A stretch of 59,534 bases of DNA from Halobacteriovorax sp. (GCA_020048985.1 JAIFLR010000089.1:1-59534), one strand, 5' to 3'; counted from the first letter of the stretch, positions 1-9,458 are shown. The notes: generated by a model from the sequence alone, not told the origin. Translations and numbers: made by a program.

Positions 1-246
1 GTTTATATCATTCAAAATGAGAAGGGACACCTTTATACTGGCATTACGACGGATGTTGAAAGGCGCTTTAAAGAGCACTCCAATTCCAAAAAAGGTGCTA
101 AGTATTTCAGAGGCAGCATACCAGTGGAAGTCGTCTTTACAAAAAAATTCAAGGACAGATCAAGCGCATCAAAATATGAATGTGTTGTAAAAAAAATGGC
201 GAGAGCCGAAAAACTAAAACTTATAATAGGTAACCAAGATGATTAA
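1..246 (+). CDS. GIY-YIG nuclease family protein (YhbQ/UPF0213-like), 5' end outside window
   Basis: The first frame is open from base 1 to a TAA at 244-246, so the start codon lies to the left of the window. The translation begins VYIIQNEKGHLYTGITTD and continues with RRFKEH and a GAKYFRG segment. This matches the core of single-domain GIY-YIG proteins of the YhbQ type: a VYI strand, a YTGIT strand, and the Arg and His of the following helix. About 81 residues are visible, so little is missing. The family is a small stand-alone nuclease fold with poorly defined cellular roles, possibly in DNA repair. The stop overlaps the ATG of the downstream acyltransferase (239) by 8 bases, which suggests translational coupling. 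Confidence 0.85.
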   Translation, partial: VYIIQNEKGHLYTGITTDVERRFKEHSNSKKGAKYFRGSIPVEVVFTKKFKDRSSASKYECVVKKMARAEKLKLIIGNQDD

Positions 247-823
247 ATTCATTTTCTCTTTGATTTTTAGGGCCTTTGGCTGGAATTTTAAAAACAACGT
301 TCCGGATGACTTACGATCATTCGTATTTATCGGCGCCCCTCATACCTCTAATTTTGATATCATCCCGACTCTAGCTGTCTCCCACCTTATGAAACGAAAT
401 GCCCATTTTGTGATTAAAAAAGAATGGTTGAAGGGTCCTCTTGGCTTTTTTTTAAAGTCGGTTGGGGCGGTTGGTGTTGACCGCAATATTGCCAAAGAAT
501 CCAAAACAATTAGCTATACCGACGTCATGGCCAATTTGTTTAAAGAACGTTCTGAGTTTGTCCTGATGATTTCTCCTGAAGGCACACGCAGTCCCAATAA
601 ACATTGGAAAACTGGATTTTATTACATCGCTCAGAAGGCCCAGGTTCCTATTGTACTCGGCTATGCCAACTATAAAACCAAGGAAGCGGGCCTTGGTTTG
701 GTGCTTTACCCACAGGATTTTGAGAAAGATATGGCCACTATCATGGACTTTTACCGGACTATGGAAGGTAAAGTTCAGTCGAATTTCCTGTTAGATGAGA
801 GATTTGCACCCAAAAAACTGTAA
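239..823 (+). CDS. PlsC-family lysophospholipid acyltransferase
   Basis: This is a 194-residue membrane-associated acyltransferase of the 1-acyl-glycerol-3-phosphate acyltransferase superfamily. It would transfer an acyl chain to a lysophospholipid or related acceptor at the inner membrane. The catalytic HX4D motif is seen as HTSNFD near residue 35, and the acceptor-binding block as ISPEGTRSP near residue 111. A GAVGVDR segment between them is the usual third block. At under 200 residues it is a short form with little N-terminal membrane sequence. The start codon overlaps the end of the GIY-YIG gene and the YgiQ gene follows after 14 bases, so the three are probably co-transcribed. The exact acceptor cannot be told from sequence. 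Confidence 0.85.
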   Translation: MIKFIFSLIFRAFGWNFKNNVPDDLRSFVFIGAPHTSNFDIIPTLAVSHLMKRNAHFVIKKEWLKGPLGFFLKSVGAVGVDRNIAKESKTISYTDVMANLFKERSEFVLMISPEGTRSPNKHWKTGFYYIAQKAQVPIVLGYANYKTKEAGLGLVLYPQDFEKDMATIMDFYRTMEGKVQSNFLLDERFAPKKL

Positions 824-837
824 TCTCTACAGGTTAA

Positions 838-2712
838 TTGTCTTTTCAACTCTTCATGCGTAGATTGCCCCCCATGGAAAAGATAGACCCTAACGAACTA
901 CCCATTACTGCATGGCTACCCACAACTGTTAAAGAGGCCAAGAAGCGTGGTTGGGATGAACTAGACATTATTCTCGTTACTGGCGACGCCTACGTGGATC
1001 ACCCGGCGTTTGGTGCAGCAGTGATGGGCCGTATATTTGAATCACTGGGACTTAAAGTGGCCATTATCCCACAGCCTAACTGGCAGGATGACTTAAGAGA
1101 TTTCAAGAAATTTGGTAAGCCAAAACTATTTTTCGGTGTGACATCAGGGAATATGGATTCCATGGTGAATAAATATACCGCCGGAAAAAGAAAACGTTCT
1201 ACGGATGCGTATACTCCAGGTGGGTCTCCGGACCACCGTCCCGATTACGCTACGACAGTCTATTCACAAATTTTAAAAAAACTATATCCCGATGTTCCAG
1301 TTGTAATTGGTGGGATTGAAGCTTCACTTAGACGAGTGACTCATTATGACTTTTGGTCTGACCGACTCATGCCGAATATTCTGACAACTTCCGGTGCTGA
1401 TTTATTAATTTACGGGATGGGCGAGCAACCTATTCGGGATCTTATCAAATATCTCGTGAAGGGTGTGCCTTTTCACACACTTCAAACAATTCCTCAGACG
1501 GCATTTTTGATTGATGAAAATGAAGAACTCCCTAAAAATAAACAGTGGGAAACATTTGAGCTTACCGGGCATGAAGATTGTTTATTGGATAAACAGGCGT
1601 ACTCAAAAAACTTCATGCACGTTGAAGTTGAAAGTAACAAGCAATTTGCCAAACGCCTGACTCAAAAAGTAGAAGGCAAAAATCTCGTTATCAACCCTCC
1701 TTATCAGACCATGACTGAAAAAGAGATCGATGCTTCTTGGGATCTCCCTTATACGCGCTTGCCTCATCCTAAATATAAGGAGCGTGGGGCGATTTCTGCT
1801 TTTGATATGATCAAGTTTTCGATTAATACCCACCGTGGATGTTTTGGTGGATGCAGTTTTTGCACTATCTCTGCTCACCAGGGGAAAATGATTGCTTCTC
1901 GTTCTAAAGAATCCATCATGAGAGAGTTAGATCAGGTTGTGAGAATGCCTGATTACAAAGGGTATATCTCTGACTTAGGCGGACCTTCTGCCAATATGTA
2001 TCAGATGAAAGGCATAGATCAGGACGTTTGTGATAAATGTGCTGCGCCTTCTTGTATCTTCCCTAAAGTTTGCAAAAACCTCGATACTAACCCTCAGAAG
2101 ATGACGGAGCTGTATAAAGAAGTCAGTAAGCACCCAGAAGTAAAAAAAGCATTTGTAAGTTCAGGGCTTCGCTATGATTTGATGTTTGATGAAAGATCCA
2201 CCCATCCTAAAGAAGATGAGAAATATGTCGAACAACTCATTACTCACCATGTTTCTGGTCGACTGAAAGTGGCCCCAGAACATACCGAAGATGAAGTGTT
2301 AAAACTCATGAGAAAACCGAGTTTTGAATATTTTCATAAGTTTAAGAAGCGCTTTGATGAGGTCAGCCGCAAGATGGGCATTAAGCAGGAAATCATTCCA
2401 TACTTTATTTCAAGTCACCCGGGTTGCACTCCTGAAGATATGGCCAAGCTCGCAGCCAAGACCAAAGCGTTGGGCTACAAGCTTGAACAGATTCAAGACT
2501 TCACTCCCACACCAATGACTGTTGCAACTGAGATCTATTACTCAGGCTACCATCCTTACACGCTAAAGAAAGTTGATACCGCTATTTCATTGGATGATAA
2601 GACGAAACAAAGAACATTCTTTTTTTGGTATAAACCAGAAAACAAACTCTTCATCAAAAACTATCTTTCTAAGGCCAAAATGTTCGATACGATGAAGGAC
2701 CTGTTCGGTTAG
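838..2712 (+). CDS. ygiQ: YgiQ family radical SAM protein (UPF0313)
   Basis: This 624-residue protein follows the YgiQ layout. An N-terminal domain carries the family signature ILVTGDAYVDHPAFG (residues about 45-59). The central radical SAM domain has the 4Fe-4S motif C335-x3-C339-x2-C342 in the segment RGCFGGCSFC. A further Cys-rich stretch (DKCAAPSCIFPKVC) follows. The family is conserved in bacteria but has no proven reaction. The start used is TTG at 838, with AGG four bases upstream; an in-frame ATG at 856 has no evident ribosome site. Its stop overlaps the 3' end of the convergent gene on the minus strand by 4 bases. Confidence 0.93.
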   Translation: MSFQLFMRRLPPMEKIDPNELPITAWLPTTVKEAKKRGWDELDIILVTGDAYVDHPAFGAAVMGRIFESLGLKVAIIPQPNWQDDLRDFKKFGKPKLFFGVTSGNMDSMVNKYTAGKRKRSTDAYTPGGSPDHRPDYATTVYSQILKKLYPDVPVVIGGIEASLRRVTHYDFWSDRLMPNILTTSGADLLIYGMGEQPIRDLIKYLVKGVPFHTLQTIPQTAFLIDENEELPKNKQWETFELTGHEDCLLDKQAYSKNFMHVEVESNKQFAKRLTQKVEGKNLVINPPYQTMTEKEIDASWDLPYTRLPHPKYKERGAISAFDMIKFSINTHRGCFGGCSFCTISAHQGKMIASRSKESIMRELDQVVRMPDYKGYISDLGGPSANMYQMKGIDQDVCDKCAAPSCIFPKVCKNLDTNPQKMTELYKEVSKHPEVKKAFVSSGLRYDLMFDERSTHPKEDEKYVEQLITHHVSGRLKVAPEHTEDEVLKLMRKPSFEYFHKFKKRFDEVSRKMGIKQEIIPYFISSHPGCTPEDMAKLAAKTKALGYKLEQIQDFTPTPMTVATEIYYSGYHPYTLKKVDTAISLDDKTKQRTFFFWYKPENKLFIKNYLSKAKMFDTMKDLFG

Positions 2713-4385
2713 GGGGCTGGCACAGGAGCTGGTTTATCTACGTACTTTGAAATACTGAATTTGCTTCCTTTGATGTGGCCTTTCAAACTTGTGTCCAGAT
2801 TAACCATTTCTTGTGAAGTCGCTTTGGAAGTGATGTCGGCCAGGAGCTGACTGAAAAATACCTGGACCTTTTCTTGGTTACATTCATTCGTATCGTCACC
2901 AAATATCTGATCATAACAAGGCCTGTATGAGGTCTTGAAACTTTCAATGACGCCCATTAATTCAGCATCAATCTGTGCTTTTTGTTTTTCGACCTTCTCA
3001 TCAAGTGATTTTTTTAACTCTTCTTTATTTTGGAGCTTCGTTGACTTTAGGGCACCTGTGTATTGTGCAATGCGAGTGGAGAGGTTTGTGAGATTGTGAT
3101 GTTCCTGGAATTTTCCCATTTTTTTATCATTAATCGCTTTCTCGGAAACTTTGTCCATAAACCATAGAACTGAGATGTCAGCATCGTTGATGCCTGCAGT
3201 TGGATTCAGGTGCTGAAAGGCCATGAGAAAAGCTGAGGAGTCCTTGTTGAAGAATCGTTTCTCTTTTTCATAGTAATATGCTGAGGTAGATTTATTTTTT
3301 AAATGATCTAAAATCTTGCTCTCATCCTCTTTTACACCATGTCTTAAATATATCTGCTTCATATTGTTTAAAATACCTTCTTCTTGCTTGGCGATATTCT
3401 GTGAGCTCTTTTTGATCAAACCTTCTAGAGACACACGATCGGCGCCGACTACCTGGGAAGCCATCTTCATCACGGTCAATTCATACTGAAGACCAATAAT
3501 GTTTTTGGTGTCACTTTCAAGTAATTTGGCAATTTCGTTTTTAAGTTTGTCTGAACAACTTGCCTCGTCTACTGTTTTTTCATCAACCTTTGTAATGACT
3601 TGTGCATTCGTTTTTCCATTTAGAGAAAAGGCTTGATTCTTCCATTCAATTTTGGGTTGAATATTAAATTTTTTAAACTTATTGGGCGTACTGTTGAAAA
3701 GCTTTGAGTTTTCCAATTCTGGGAACGTTGTCTTCCAAGTAACATCACCACCGGGCGTATATAAGTTTTTATCTTTTCTAGCAAAGGGGTTACCGAAATC
3801 AATGCTTGTAAATTTAATCTCATCGAAGATTTTAGGTTCAAAAGCAGTTTTCGAGTTTGGAAACTTTTCATTCCAATCATCACTGAGTATTTTTAATAAA
3901 GTTATGTCATCTTCATCTTCTTTTTTTTGCTTCGCTCCTTCTTCGTAATGTGACTTTCTTTCATCAGAAACTTGCTCCAGTAAAACTATCCCCTCCGGAC
4001 AAGTTGCTACATTAAAACCGAACTCGTTTTTAGAGAATGTGCATTGCTTTGGGTCTCTGCCGCTTTTTACATACTCCTCTTTGAAGAAGTCTTTAATATT
4101 TTCAATCCATTTTTCACTTTTAAATAGTTCAGGATCAATATCTTTGGATGAATCTATCGCCATTTTAGTATTTTCTTGCTCAAAAAAGTACCGATCGTTG
4201 GGTTTACTTCCCGGACAATTTATTTTTTGAGCATCTTTTTGTGTTACAACTTCGCCTTTAACTGCCTTGCCATCGACTCGTTTCTCACAGTACTTTTCTC
4301 CAATCTCTTCCGGAGTTATCTTGGCAAATGCCTGGTGATTAAGGAGGATAGTGGCAGCTAGAAGCATGATTTTTAGATTATTCAT
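2709..4385 (-). CDS. Secreted protein of unknown function
   Basis: I do not recognise this 558-residue protein. It starts with a clear signal peptide (hydrophobic IMLLAATILL, then HQAFA as a probable cleavage site), so it is exported. The mature part is rich in Lys, Asp, Glu and Asn. It has several Cys in its first half, a helical, probably coiled-coil stretch at about residues 440-490, and ends in a Pro/Ala tail (PAPVPAP). No enzyme motif stands out. It is transcribed divergently from the Uup-like gene and convergently to ygiQ. Confidence 0.75.
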   Translation of the reverse strand: MNNLKIMLLAATILLNHQAFAKITPEEIGEKYCEKRVDGKAVKGEVVTQKDAQKINCPGSKPNDRYFFEQENTKMAIDSSKDIDPELFKSEKWIENIKDFFKEEYVKSGRDPKQCTFSKNEFGFNVATCPEGIVLLEQVSDERKSHYEEGAKQKKEDEDDITLLKILSDDWNEKFPNSKTAFEPKIFDEIKFTSIDFGNPFARKDKNLYTPGGDVTWKTTFPELENSKLFNSTPNKFKKFNIQPKIEWKNQAFSLNGKTNAQVITKVDEKTVDEASCSDKLKNEIAKLLESDTKNIIGLQYELTVMKMASQVVGADRVSLEGLIKKSSQNIAKQEEGILNNMKQIYLRHGVKEDESKILDHLKNKSTSAYYYEKEKRFFNKDSSAFLMAFQHLNPTAGINDADISVLWFMDKVSEKAINDKKMGKFQEHHNLTNLSTRIAQYTGALKSTKLQNKEELKKSLDEKVEKQKAQIDAELMGVIESFKTSYRPCYDQIFGDDTNECNQEKVQVFFSQLLADITSKATSQEMVNLDTSLKGHIKGSKFSISKYVDKPAPVPAP

Positions 4386-4447
4386 GCCCTCATTATCGGA
4401 TTATCTGACCTAATTACTTAATTTATTTATCCTTAAGGACTAAGCTA

Positions 4448-4476
4448 TTGAAATTTCGTATTATTTAACCTATTAT
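4448..4476 (+). promoter_or_regulatory. Sigma-70-type promoter of the Uup-like gene, probably giving a leaderless mRNA
   Basis: A -35 box TTGAAA (4448-4453) and a -10 box TATTAT (4471-4476) are separated by exactly 17 bases. The ATG of the downstream gene is at 4483, only 7 bases after the -10 box, where transcription would be expected to begin. No Shine-Dalgarno sequence lies between them. The prediction is that the mRNA begins at or within a base or two of the start codon. Confidence 0.55.
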
Positions 4477-4482
4477 GAGCCC

Positions 4483-6378
4483 ATGACAACACTCCTTACC
4501 CTCCAGAATTTGAGCCTCTCATATCCCCATAAAACGATCTTCAAAGACGTCACTTTTACCCTGAATCAGGGTGATAAAATTGGGGTACTTGGTCTCAATG
4601 GCCACGGAAAGTCATCTCTGTTTAAAACCATTGCTGGTTTGGTGACTCCGGATAAAACCGTGCCGCCATTTATTTATGACAAGAACAAAGACTTCTCTTA
4701 TTTTTATGTTCCTCAGGAACTGACCAATCTCGCTGATTGGACGGTTGAAAATTATTTCTTTGAATTTCATCCTGAGATGAAAGTTCTAAAAATTCGCCTG
4801 GATAAAATAAACGAGATGCTTGGAACTGGCGAAGGCAATTTTGATAAACTTATCAATGAGCAAGGCCATCTTTATGAAGAGCTGTTAAAACTGGGTGAAG
4901 ATAAAATTCACGCACAGTACATCAGTTATCTGAAATTTTTTGGTATGGAAAATCTTGAGCGTAGTATGAGCTCGCTCTCCGGTGGAGAGCAGAGAAAAGT
5001 TGCTCTGAGCTTAGGTCTTTCGGCCCCTCAAGAACTTATCCTATGGGATGAGCCTACCAACCATCTTGACCTCGAAACAATTCAGGATTTCGAAGAGGAG
5101 CTCCAGGGCTCCCGTAAAACCTTCATGCTCATCTCCCACGATAGAAGTTTACTCACCAATGTGGTGGACAGAATCATTCATATCCAGAGAGGCAAGCTCA
5201 GAAGTTTCAGTGGAACTTATGGTGCCTACTTAGAATTTCTTCAGGCCGATCAGCTTCGCCGGGAAAAAGAACTGGATAAATTATCTAACTATAATCGTCG
5301 CGAAACGGCATGGATTCAAAGAGGGGCGAAGGCCCGTCGTACTAAAAGTAAAAAACGTATTGAAGATTATTCGACTCTCAATAAAGCGATTCAGGATCTT
5401 AAGGCCCAGGCGCATAAATCCGTCAGCCTAGATCTTAAATCTTCGGGCAGAAAATCCAAAGTTCTTATTTCGGCGGAAGATCTCACCCTTAAGTTTGGCG
5501 AACGAACGCTATTTAATGGGCTTAACTTTTCTATTTCTAAAGGCGACAAAATTGCGCTCATGGGAAGAAACGGGGCAGGGAAGAGTTCGCTGCTTAAAAT
5601 CCTTCTGGGTGAATTGCATCAGACTTCGGGTAATGTGAAAAAACTTGATTCACTTGATGTGGGTTATTTTTCTCAAAAACGTGAAGCCCTTAAAGACGAT
5701 GAAACTCCTTGGACCATGATCGGTGAGGGAATTGATTTTGTGATCTCTAACACGGGCGAGAAACGCCACGTGGCCAGTTACCTGGAAAACTTTTTATTCA
5801 GCTCTGATGAAATCAAGAGGCCGATACATACATTCTCTGGTGGAGAGAAAAATCGTCTCCAGTTGGCCCAGTTTATGAAACACGCTCGTGATATTTGGAT
5901 TTTTGATGAACCTACCAACGATCTGGATCTTGAGACTATTGGTATTTTAGAAGATGAGCTTCGCAATTATGAAGGGGCACTGATTATCGTCGGACATGAT
6001 CGCTCTTTCATTGAAAACGTTACCGACAAGTGTTGGGTCCTACATGAAGGTCAGTTGGAGCATTTTGAAGCTGGCTTCTCGCAAGCGGAAATGTTTTTGG
6101 AAGCTATTCATCTGGAAGAGCAGATGAAAAAGAAAGCTCCGGCCATTGAAGTGAAAAAAGAAGCTCCTAAAGATAAAATGACTAATAAAGAGCGCAATCG
6201 TTATAACGATCTCCAAAAAGAAATTGAAACTCTTGAAAATAAAATGCTCGATTTGAAAGAAGAAATGTCTAAGGCCGGAGCAGCTGCTTTAGTGGATTTA
6301 CAAAAAAAATTAGATGTCTTTGAAGCTAAAATGGAAAAACTGTTTAACGAATGGGCAGAACTAGAAGCCAAATTATAA
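4483..6378 (+). CDS. uup: ABC-F family ATPase, Uup-like
   Basis: This 631-residue soluble protein has two ATP-binding cassettes and no membrane domain. Cassette 1 has Walker A GLNGHGKSS, signature LSGGEQRKVAL and Walker B WDEPTNHLDLE. Cassette 2 has GRNGAGKSS, FSGGEKNRLQLAQF and FDEPTNDLDLE. Both catalytic Glu residues are present. Residues about 535-631 form a charged coiled coil, which is the DNA/ribosome-binding tail typical of Uup and matches that family in length. ABC-F proteins act on the ribosome; Uup has also been linked to transposon precise excision. The transcript appears leaderless (see the promoter entry). The BI-1 family gene follows 11 bases after the stop. Confidence 0.88.
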   Translation: MTTLLTLQNLSLSYPHKTIFKDVTFTLNQGDKIGVLGLNGHGKSSLFKTIAGLVTPDKTVPPFIYDKNKDFSYFYVPQELTNLADWTVENYFFEFHPEMKVLKIRLDKINEMLGTGEGNFDKLINEQGHLYEELLKLGEDKIHAQYISYLKFFGMENLERSMSSLSGGEQRKVALSLGLSAPQELILWDEPTNHLDLETIQDFEEELQGSRKTFMLISHDRSLLTNVVDRIIHIQRGKLRSFSGTYGAYLEFLQADQLRREKELDKLSNYNRRETAWIQRGAKARRTKSKKRIEDYSTLNKAIQDLKAQAHKSVSLDLKSSGRKSKVLISAEDLTLKFGERTLFNGLNFSISKGDKIALMGRNGAGKSSLLKILLGELHQTSGNVKKLDSLDVGYFSQKREALKDDETPWTMIGEGIDFVISNTGEKRHVASYLENFLFSSDEIKRPIHTFSGGEKNRLQLAQFMKHARDIWIFDEPTNDLDLETIGILEDELRNYEGALIIVGHDRSFIENVTDKCWVLHEGQLEHFEAGFSQAEMFLEAIHLEEQMKKKAPAIEVKKEAPKDKMTNKERNRYNDLQKEIETLENKMLDLKEEMSKAGAAALVDLQKKLDVFEAKMEKLFNEWAELEAKL

Positions 6379-6389
6379 AGTGAGGATTT

Positions 6390-7106
6390 ATGGAACCGAC
6401 ATTTAGAAGGGACGCCTATCAAAGTCCAACTCAGAGTCTTGCAGTTGGCCAATACATGTCTAAAGTTTATATGTGGATGACGGCTGGGATTCTCTTAACG
6501 GGAATGGTAGCGATGGGGTTTGCCTCTGATCTTGAACTCGTTTATGCCGTGGCCTCAAACAAGATTCTCTACTGGGGTCTATTCATCGCTCAGATCGGCC
6601 TGGTTATGTGGTTATCTGCTGGCATCAACAAGATGAACTCTTTGATGGCGACCTGTTTATTTTTAATTTATGCATCCCTCACGGGTGTCACCCTTTCGGT
6701 GATTTCCCTTGTATACACTCAAGAAAGTATTGCCAGTGCCTTTTTCACTACTGCCGCTGGTTTTGCTGGTTTGAGCGCTTATGGTTTTTTCACCAAAAGA
6801 GATCTTGGTCCGGTTGGGAATTTTTGCCAAATGGGTCTTTGGGGTCTGGTTGGCTTCAGTATCCTTTCTATTTTCTTCCCCTCCATGATGGGAAGTACGG
6901 CCAGTAAGGTTTACGGTCTGGTTGGGATTGTTGTTTTTGCTGGATTAACTGCCTATGATACTCAGACTATCAAGTCCATGGCGCTACAGGCTCGAAGTGC
7001 TGAAGAACACAACAAGGGCGCCATCCTGGGTGCTCTTAAACTCTATCTTGATTTTATTAACTTATTCCTTTTTCTCTTAAGAATGTCAGGCGACCGCAGA
7101 CGCTAA
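6390..7106 (+). CDS. Bax inhibitor-1 / YbhL-YccA family membrane protein
   Basis: This 238-residue polytopic inner-membrane protein has about seven hydrophobic segments. The YAASLTGVTLSVI-type centre and the C-terminal AYDTQTIK stretch with its following helices are typical of the UPF0005/BI-1 family. Relatives include bacterial YbhL and YccA, the latter an FtsH-interacting protein, and calcium-leak channels such as BsYetJ. The conserved Asp in AYDTQ near the C-terminus corresponds to the pH-sensing Asp pair of the family. A GAGG ribosome site precedes the ATG. The gene lies 11 bases after the Uup-like gene and is likely co-transcribed with it. Confidence 0.9.
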   Translation: MEPTFRRDAYQSPTQSLAVGQYMSKVYMWMTAGILLTGMVAMGFASDLELVYAVASNKILYWGLFIAQIGLVMWLSAGINKMNSLMATCLFLIYASLTGVTLSVISLVYTQESIASAFFTTAAGFAGLSAYGFFTKRDLGPVGNFCQMGLWGLVGFSILSIFFPSMMGSTASKVYGLVGIVVFAGLTAYDTQTIKSMALQARSAEEHNKGAILGALKLYLDFINLFLFLLRMSGDRRR

Positions 7107-7116
7107 GCTTCCTTGG

Positions 7117-7156
7117 TCCCGGTCCCTTTTAGAGACCGGGATAATCCCGACCGGGA
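7117..7156 (+). terminator. G+C-rich hairpin(s) after the BI-1 family gene
   Basis: CCCGGTC (7118-7124) pairs with GACCGGG (7134-7140) around a 9-base loop. TCCCGGT (7117-7123) can instead pair with ACCGGGA at 7150-7156. These are two mutually exclusive stems just past the stop at 7106. There is no clear T-run, so this may be a weak or factor-assisted terminator, or a repeat remnant. Confidence 0.4.
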
Positions 7157-7204
7157 CAATTTTGCCCGATTCATTCCTGACGCATAAACATTTAAAATTG
7201 TGGG

Positions 7205-7810
7205 ATGAGGAATCTGCTCATCATCACTTTTTTTGTTTGTATCTATCTTCACTTCCAAAGCCGGAAGCCTGAAGTCGTGCAAACTGATAGTCTTTCTACA
7301 AAGCAATCTTCGATCAAAAAAATATCACCTTTGAAATCCGCTCTTCCAGAGCGAGTCCAATTAGAGACCTTGTCCGCTGGTTCAGCTATTTCAGGTTTTG
7401 TTGAGTCTGAAGATGATCTAACCGTGTCTTCTGCAGACGTTGAGGAAGAATATGACGATGATGATCTCTCACAACTTCCTTGGGACGATATAGAGGAAGG
7501 ATGGAAAACTCATTTAAAAGAATTTCTGGTCAATGCTGACCCTGAAAAGGCCGAAGAAATGTTCGCGGCTTATTTGGAAGAGAAGAAAAAATATGTTGAA
7601 AGAGTGGACTTCACCGATGGTGAGGGGACTCAAAGTGACTTAACAGTTGAAGAAGATGGTAAGGAAGGGGAACTTGAACAAGTTCACTCGGAAAACCTCA
7701 AAGAAATATTCGGTGATAACTATTCTAAAATTCAATCCCTCCACCAGGAATACGTTGATTCTGTTCAGTATTTGAACCGCACATCAGTTAAATTCAGCAT
7801 TTCCCTCTAG
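7205..7810 (+). CDS. Acidic membrane-anchored or secreted protein of unknown function
   Basis: I do not recognise this 201-residue protein. It has a short N-terminal hydrophobic segment (LLIITFFVCIYL), which could be a signal anchor or uncleaved signal peptide. A strongly acidic region follows, with a run of Asp and Glu at about residues 72-95. A helical Glu/Lys-rich part then contains EEMFAAYLEEKKKYVERV. It stands alone between the BI-1 family gene and the second ABC-F gene. Composition suggests a periplasmic protein, but no function can be stated. Confidence 0.65.
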   Translation: MRNLLIITFFVCIYLHFQSRKPEVVQTDSLSTKQSSIKKISPLKSALPERVQLETLSAGSAISGFVESEDDLTVSSADVEEEYDDDDLSQLPWDDIEEGWKTHLKEFLVNADPEKAEEMFAAYLEEKKKYVERVDFTDGEGTQSDLTVEEDGKEGELEQVHSENLKEIFGDNYSKIQSLHQEYVDSVQYLNRTSVKFSISL

Positions 7811-7871
7811 GTTTTAGACTTTCCACATTTGGTCATCTTTGATAGAGTGGGTCAAAAATTAGAGGATATAT

Positions 7872-9458
7872 ATGCTATCAGCACATGACCTGAGACTTCA
7901 GTTTGGTGGACGAACGTTATTTAATGATGTGAATCTCAAATTCACACCAGGTAACTGTTATGGAGTTATTGGGGCCAATGGTGCAGGTAAGACGACATTC
8001 TTGAAAATATTGAGTGGAGAAATTTCTCCTACCGGTGGACGAATCGAAATTACTCCGGGCGAGCGCTTGGCGATTTTGAAACAAAACCATTTTGCCTACG
8101 ATGAAGAAGAAGTGCTCACGACTGTAATTCTTGGCCACTCCAGGCTTGTAGAGGTGATGAAAGAAAAGGATGCTCTGTACGCTAAACCTGATTTTTCTGA
8201 AGAAGACGGCGTGCGAACAGCGGAACTAGAGTCAGTCTTTGCTGAAATGAATGGCTGGGAAGCTGAGGCCAATGCTGCTTCTCTCTTGGCGGGACTTGGG
8301 ATCAAAGAAGACCTTCATACAAAAAAAATGAAAGAACTGACTGGGGGCGAGAAGGTTAAAGTCCTTTTGTCTCAGGCACTTTTCGGTAAACCAGAAATCT
8401 TGCTTCTGGATGAGCCTACCAACGATTTAGATTTGAAGGCGATTCAATGGCTGGAAAATTTCATCATGGATCAACAAGACACAACTGTCCTGGTCGTTTC
8501 CCACGATCGACATTTTTTGAATAAAGTTTGTACTCATATTTGTGATATTGATTTTACTAAAATCAAACTCTACGTTGGTAACTATGATTTCTGGTACAAG
8601 TCTTCTCAACTTGCCCAAAGAATGATGTCTGATCAAAATAAAAAAGTGGAAGATAAAATGAAGGAACTCAAAGAGTTCATTCAAAGATTCTCTGCCAACG
8701 CTTCTAAGTCATCTCAAGCCACTTCCCGTAAGAAGATGCTTGATAAACTCACTCTTGACGACATTCAGCCTTCTACTCGTAAGTATCCTTTCGTGGGCTT
8801 TAAAGCTGACCGCGAAGCCGGGGATAATCTTGTTAGAGTTGATGGTTTGAATTTTACTTTTGAGGGCAAGAAAATATTGAATAACGTCTCTTTCACGATT
8901 AAGAAGGGACAAAAAGTTGTATTTTTGGCAAAGTCAGAAGTCATTACGAATGCTCTTTTCAAGATTCTTTCAGGAGAGATGCAGCCCGACTCTGGAAAAG
9001 TGGAGTGGGGGATTACAACGACACGCGCTTATCTTCCGAACGATAACTCAAGTTTTTTCAAGGACGCCTCGCTTGATTTGATTAACTGGTTACGCCAGTA
9101 TTCTAAAGATCAAACTGAAACTTTTTTACGTGGATTCTTGGGCCGCATGCTTTTCTCAGGGGAAGAGGCCCTTAAGAAATGTAACGTTCTCTCCGGGGGA
9201 GAGAAAGTTCGTTGTATGCTTTCAAAAATGATGCTTTCAGGATCCAACGTGCTGCTGATGGAAAATCCTACCAACCACCTTGATCTCGAAACGATTACTG
9301 CAGTCAATGACGGGCTGATTGATTTTAAAGGCACCCTGCTCTTTACTTCTCATGACCATGAGTTCGTGCAAACGATTGCGAACAGAGTGATCTCGATTGA
9401 GGACAGAGGGACTCGTGATGAAGAGTCTACTTATGATCAATTCCTGGGACTAGAGTAA
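7872..9458 (+). CDS. ABC-F family ATPase, YbiT/YkpA-like, with degenerate second cassette
   Basis: This 528-residue ABC-F protein has two cassettes joined by the usual charged linker (about residues 245-300). Cassette 1 is intact, with Walker A GANGAGKTT, signature LTGGEKVKVLLSQ and Walker B LLLDEPTNDLDLK. Cassette 2 keeps the signature LSGGEKVRCMLSKMM, but its Walker A position reads FLAKSEVITNALFK, lacking the GxxGxGKS/T pattern. Its Walker B reads LLMENPTNHLDLE, so the Asp and the catalytic Glu are replaced by Glu and Asn. Related Firmicutes and Bacteroidetes members are also recalled to have altered second sites. The likely role is ribosome-associated translation control. AGAGGA lies 8 bases before the ATG. 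Confidence 0.85.
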   Translation: MLSAHDLRLQFGGRTLFNDVNLKFTPGNCYGVIGANGAGKTTFLKILSGEISPTGGRIEITPGERLAILKQNHFAYDEEEVLTTVILGHSRLVEVMKEKDALYAKPDFSEEDGVRTAELESVFAEMNGWEAEANAASLLAGLGIKEDLHTKKMKELTGGEKVKVLLSQALFGKPEILLLDEPTNDLDLKAIQWLENFIMDQQDTTVLVVSHDRHFLNKVCTHICDIDFTKIKLYVGNYDFWYKSSQLAQRMMSDQNKKVEDKMKELKEFIQRFSANASKSSQATSRKKMLDKLTLDDIQPSTRKYPFVGFKADREAGDNLVRVDGLNFTFEGKKILNNVSFTIKKGQKVVFLAKSEVITNALFKILSGEMQPDSGKVEWGITTTRAYLPNDNSSFFKDASLDLINWLRQYSKDQTETFLRGFLGRMLFSGEEALKKCNVLSGGEKVRCMLSKMMLSGSNVLLMENPTNHLDLETITAVNDGLIDFKGTLLFTSHDHEFVQTIANRVISIEDRGTRDEESTYDQFLGLE

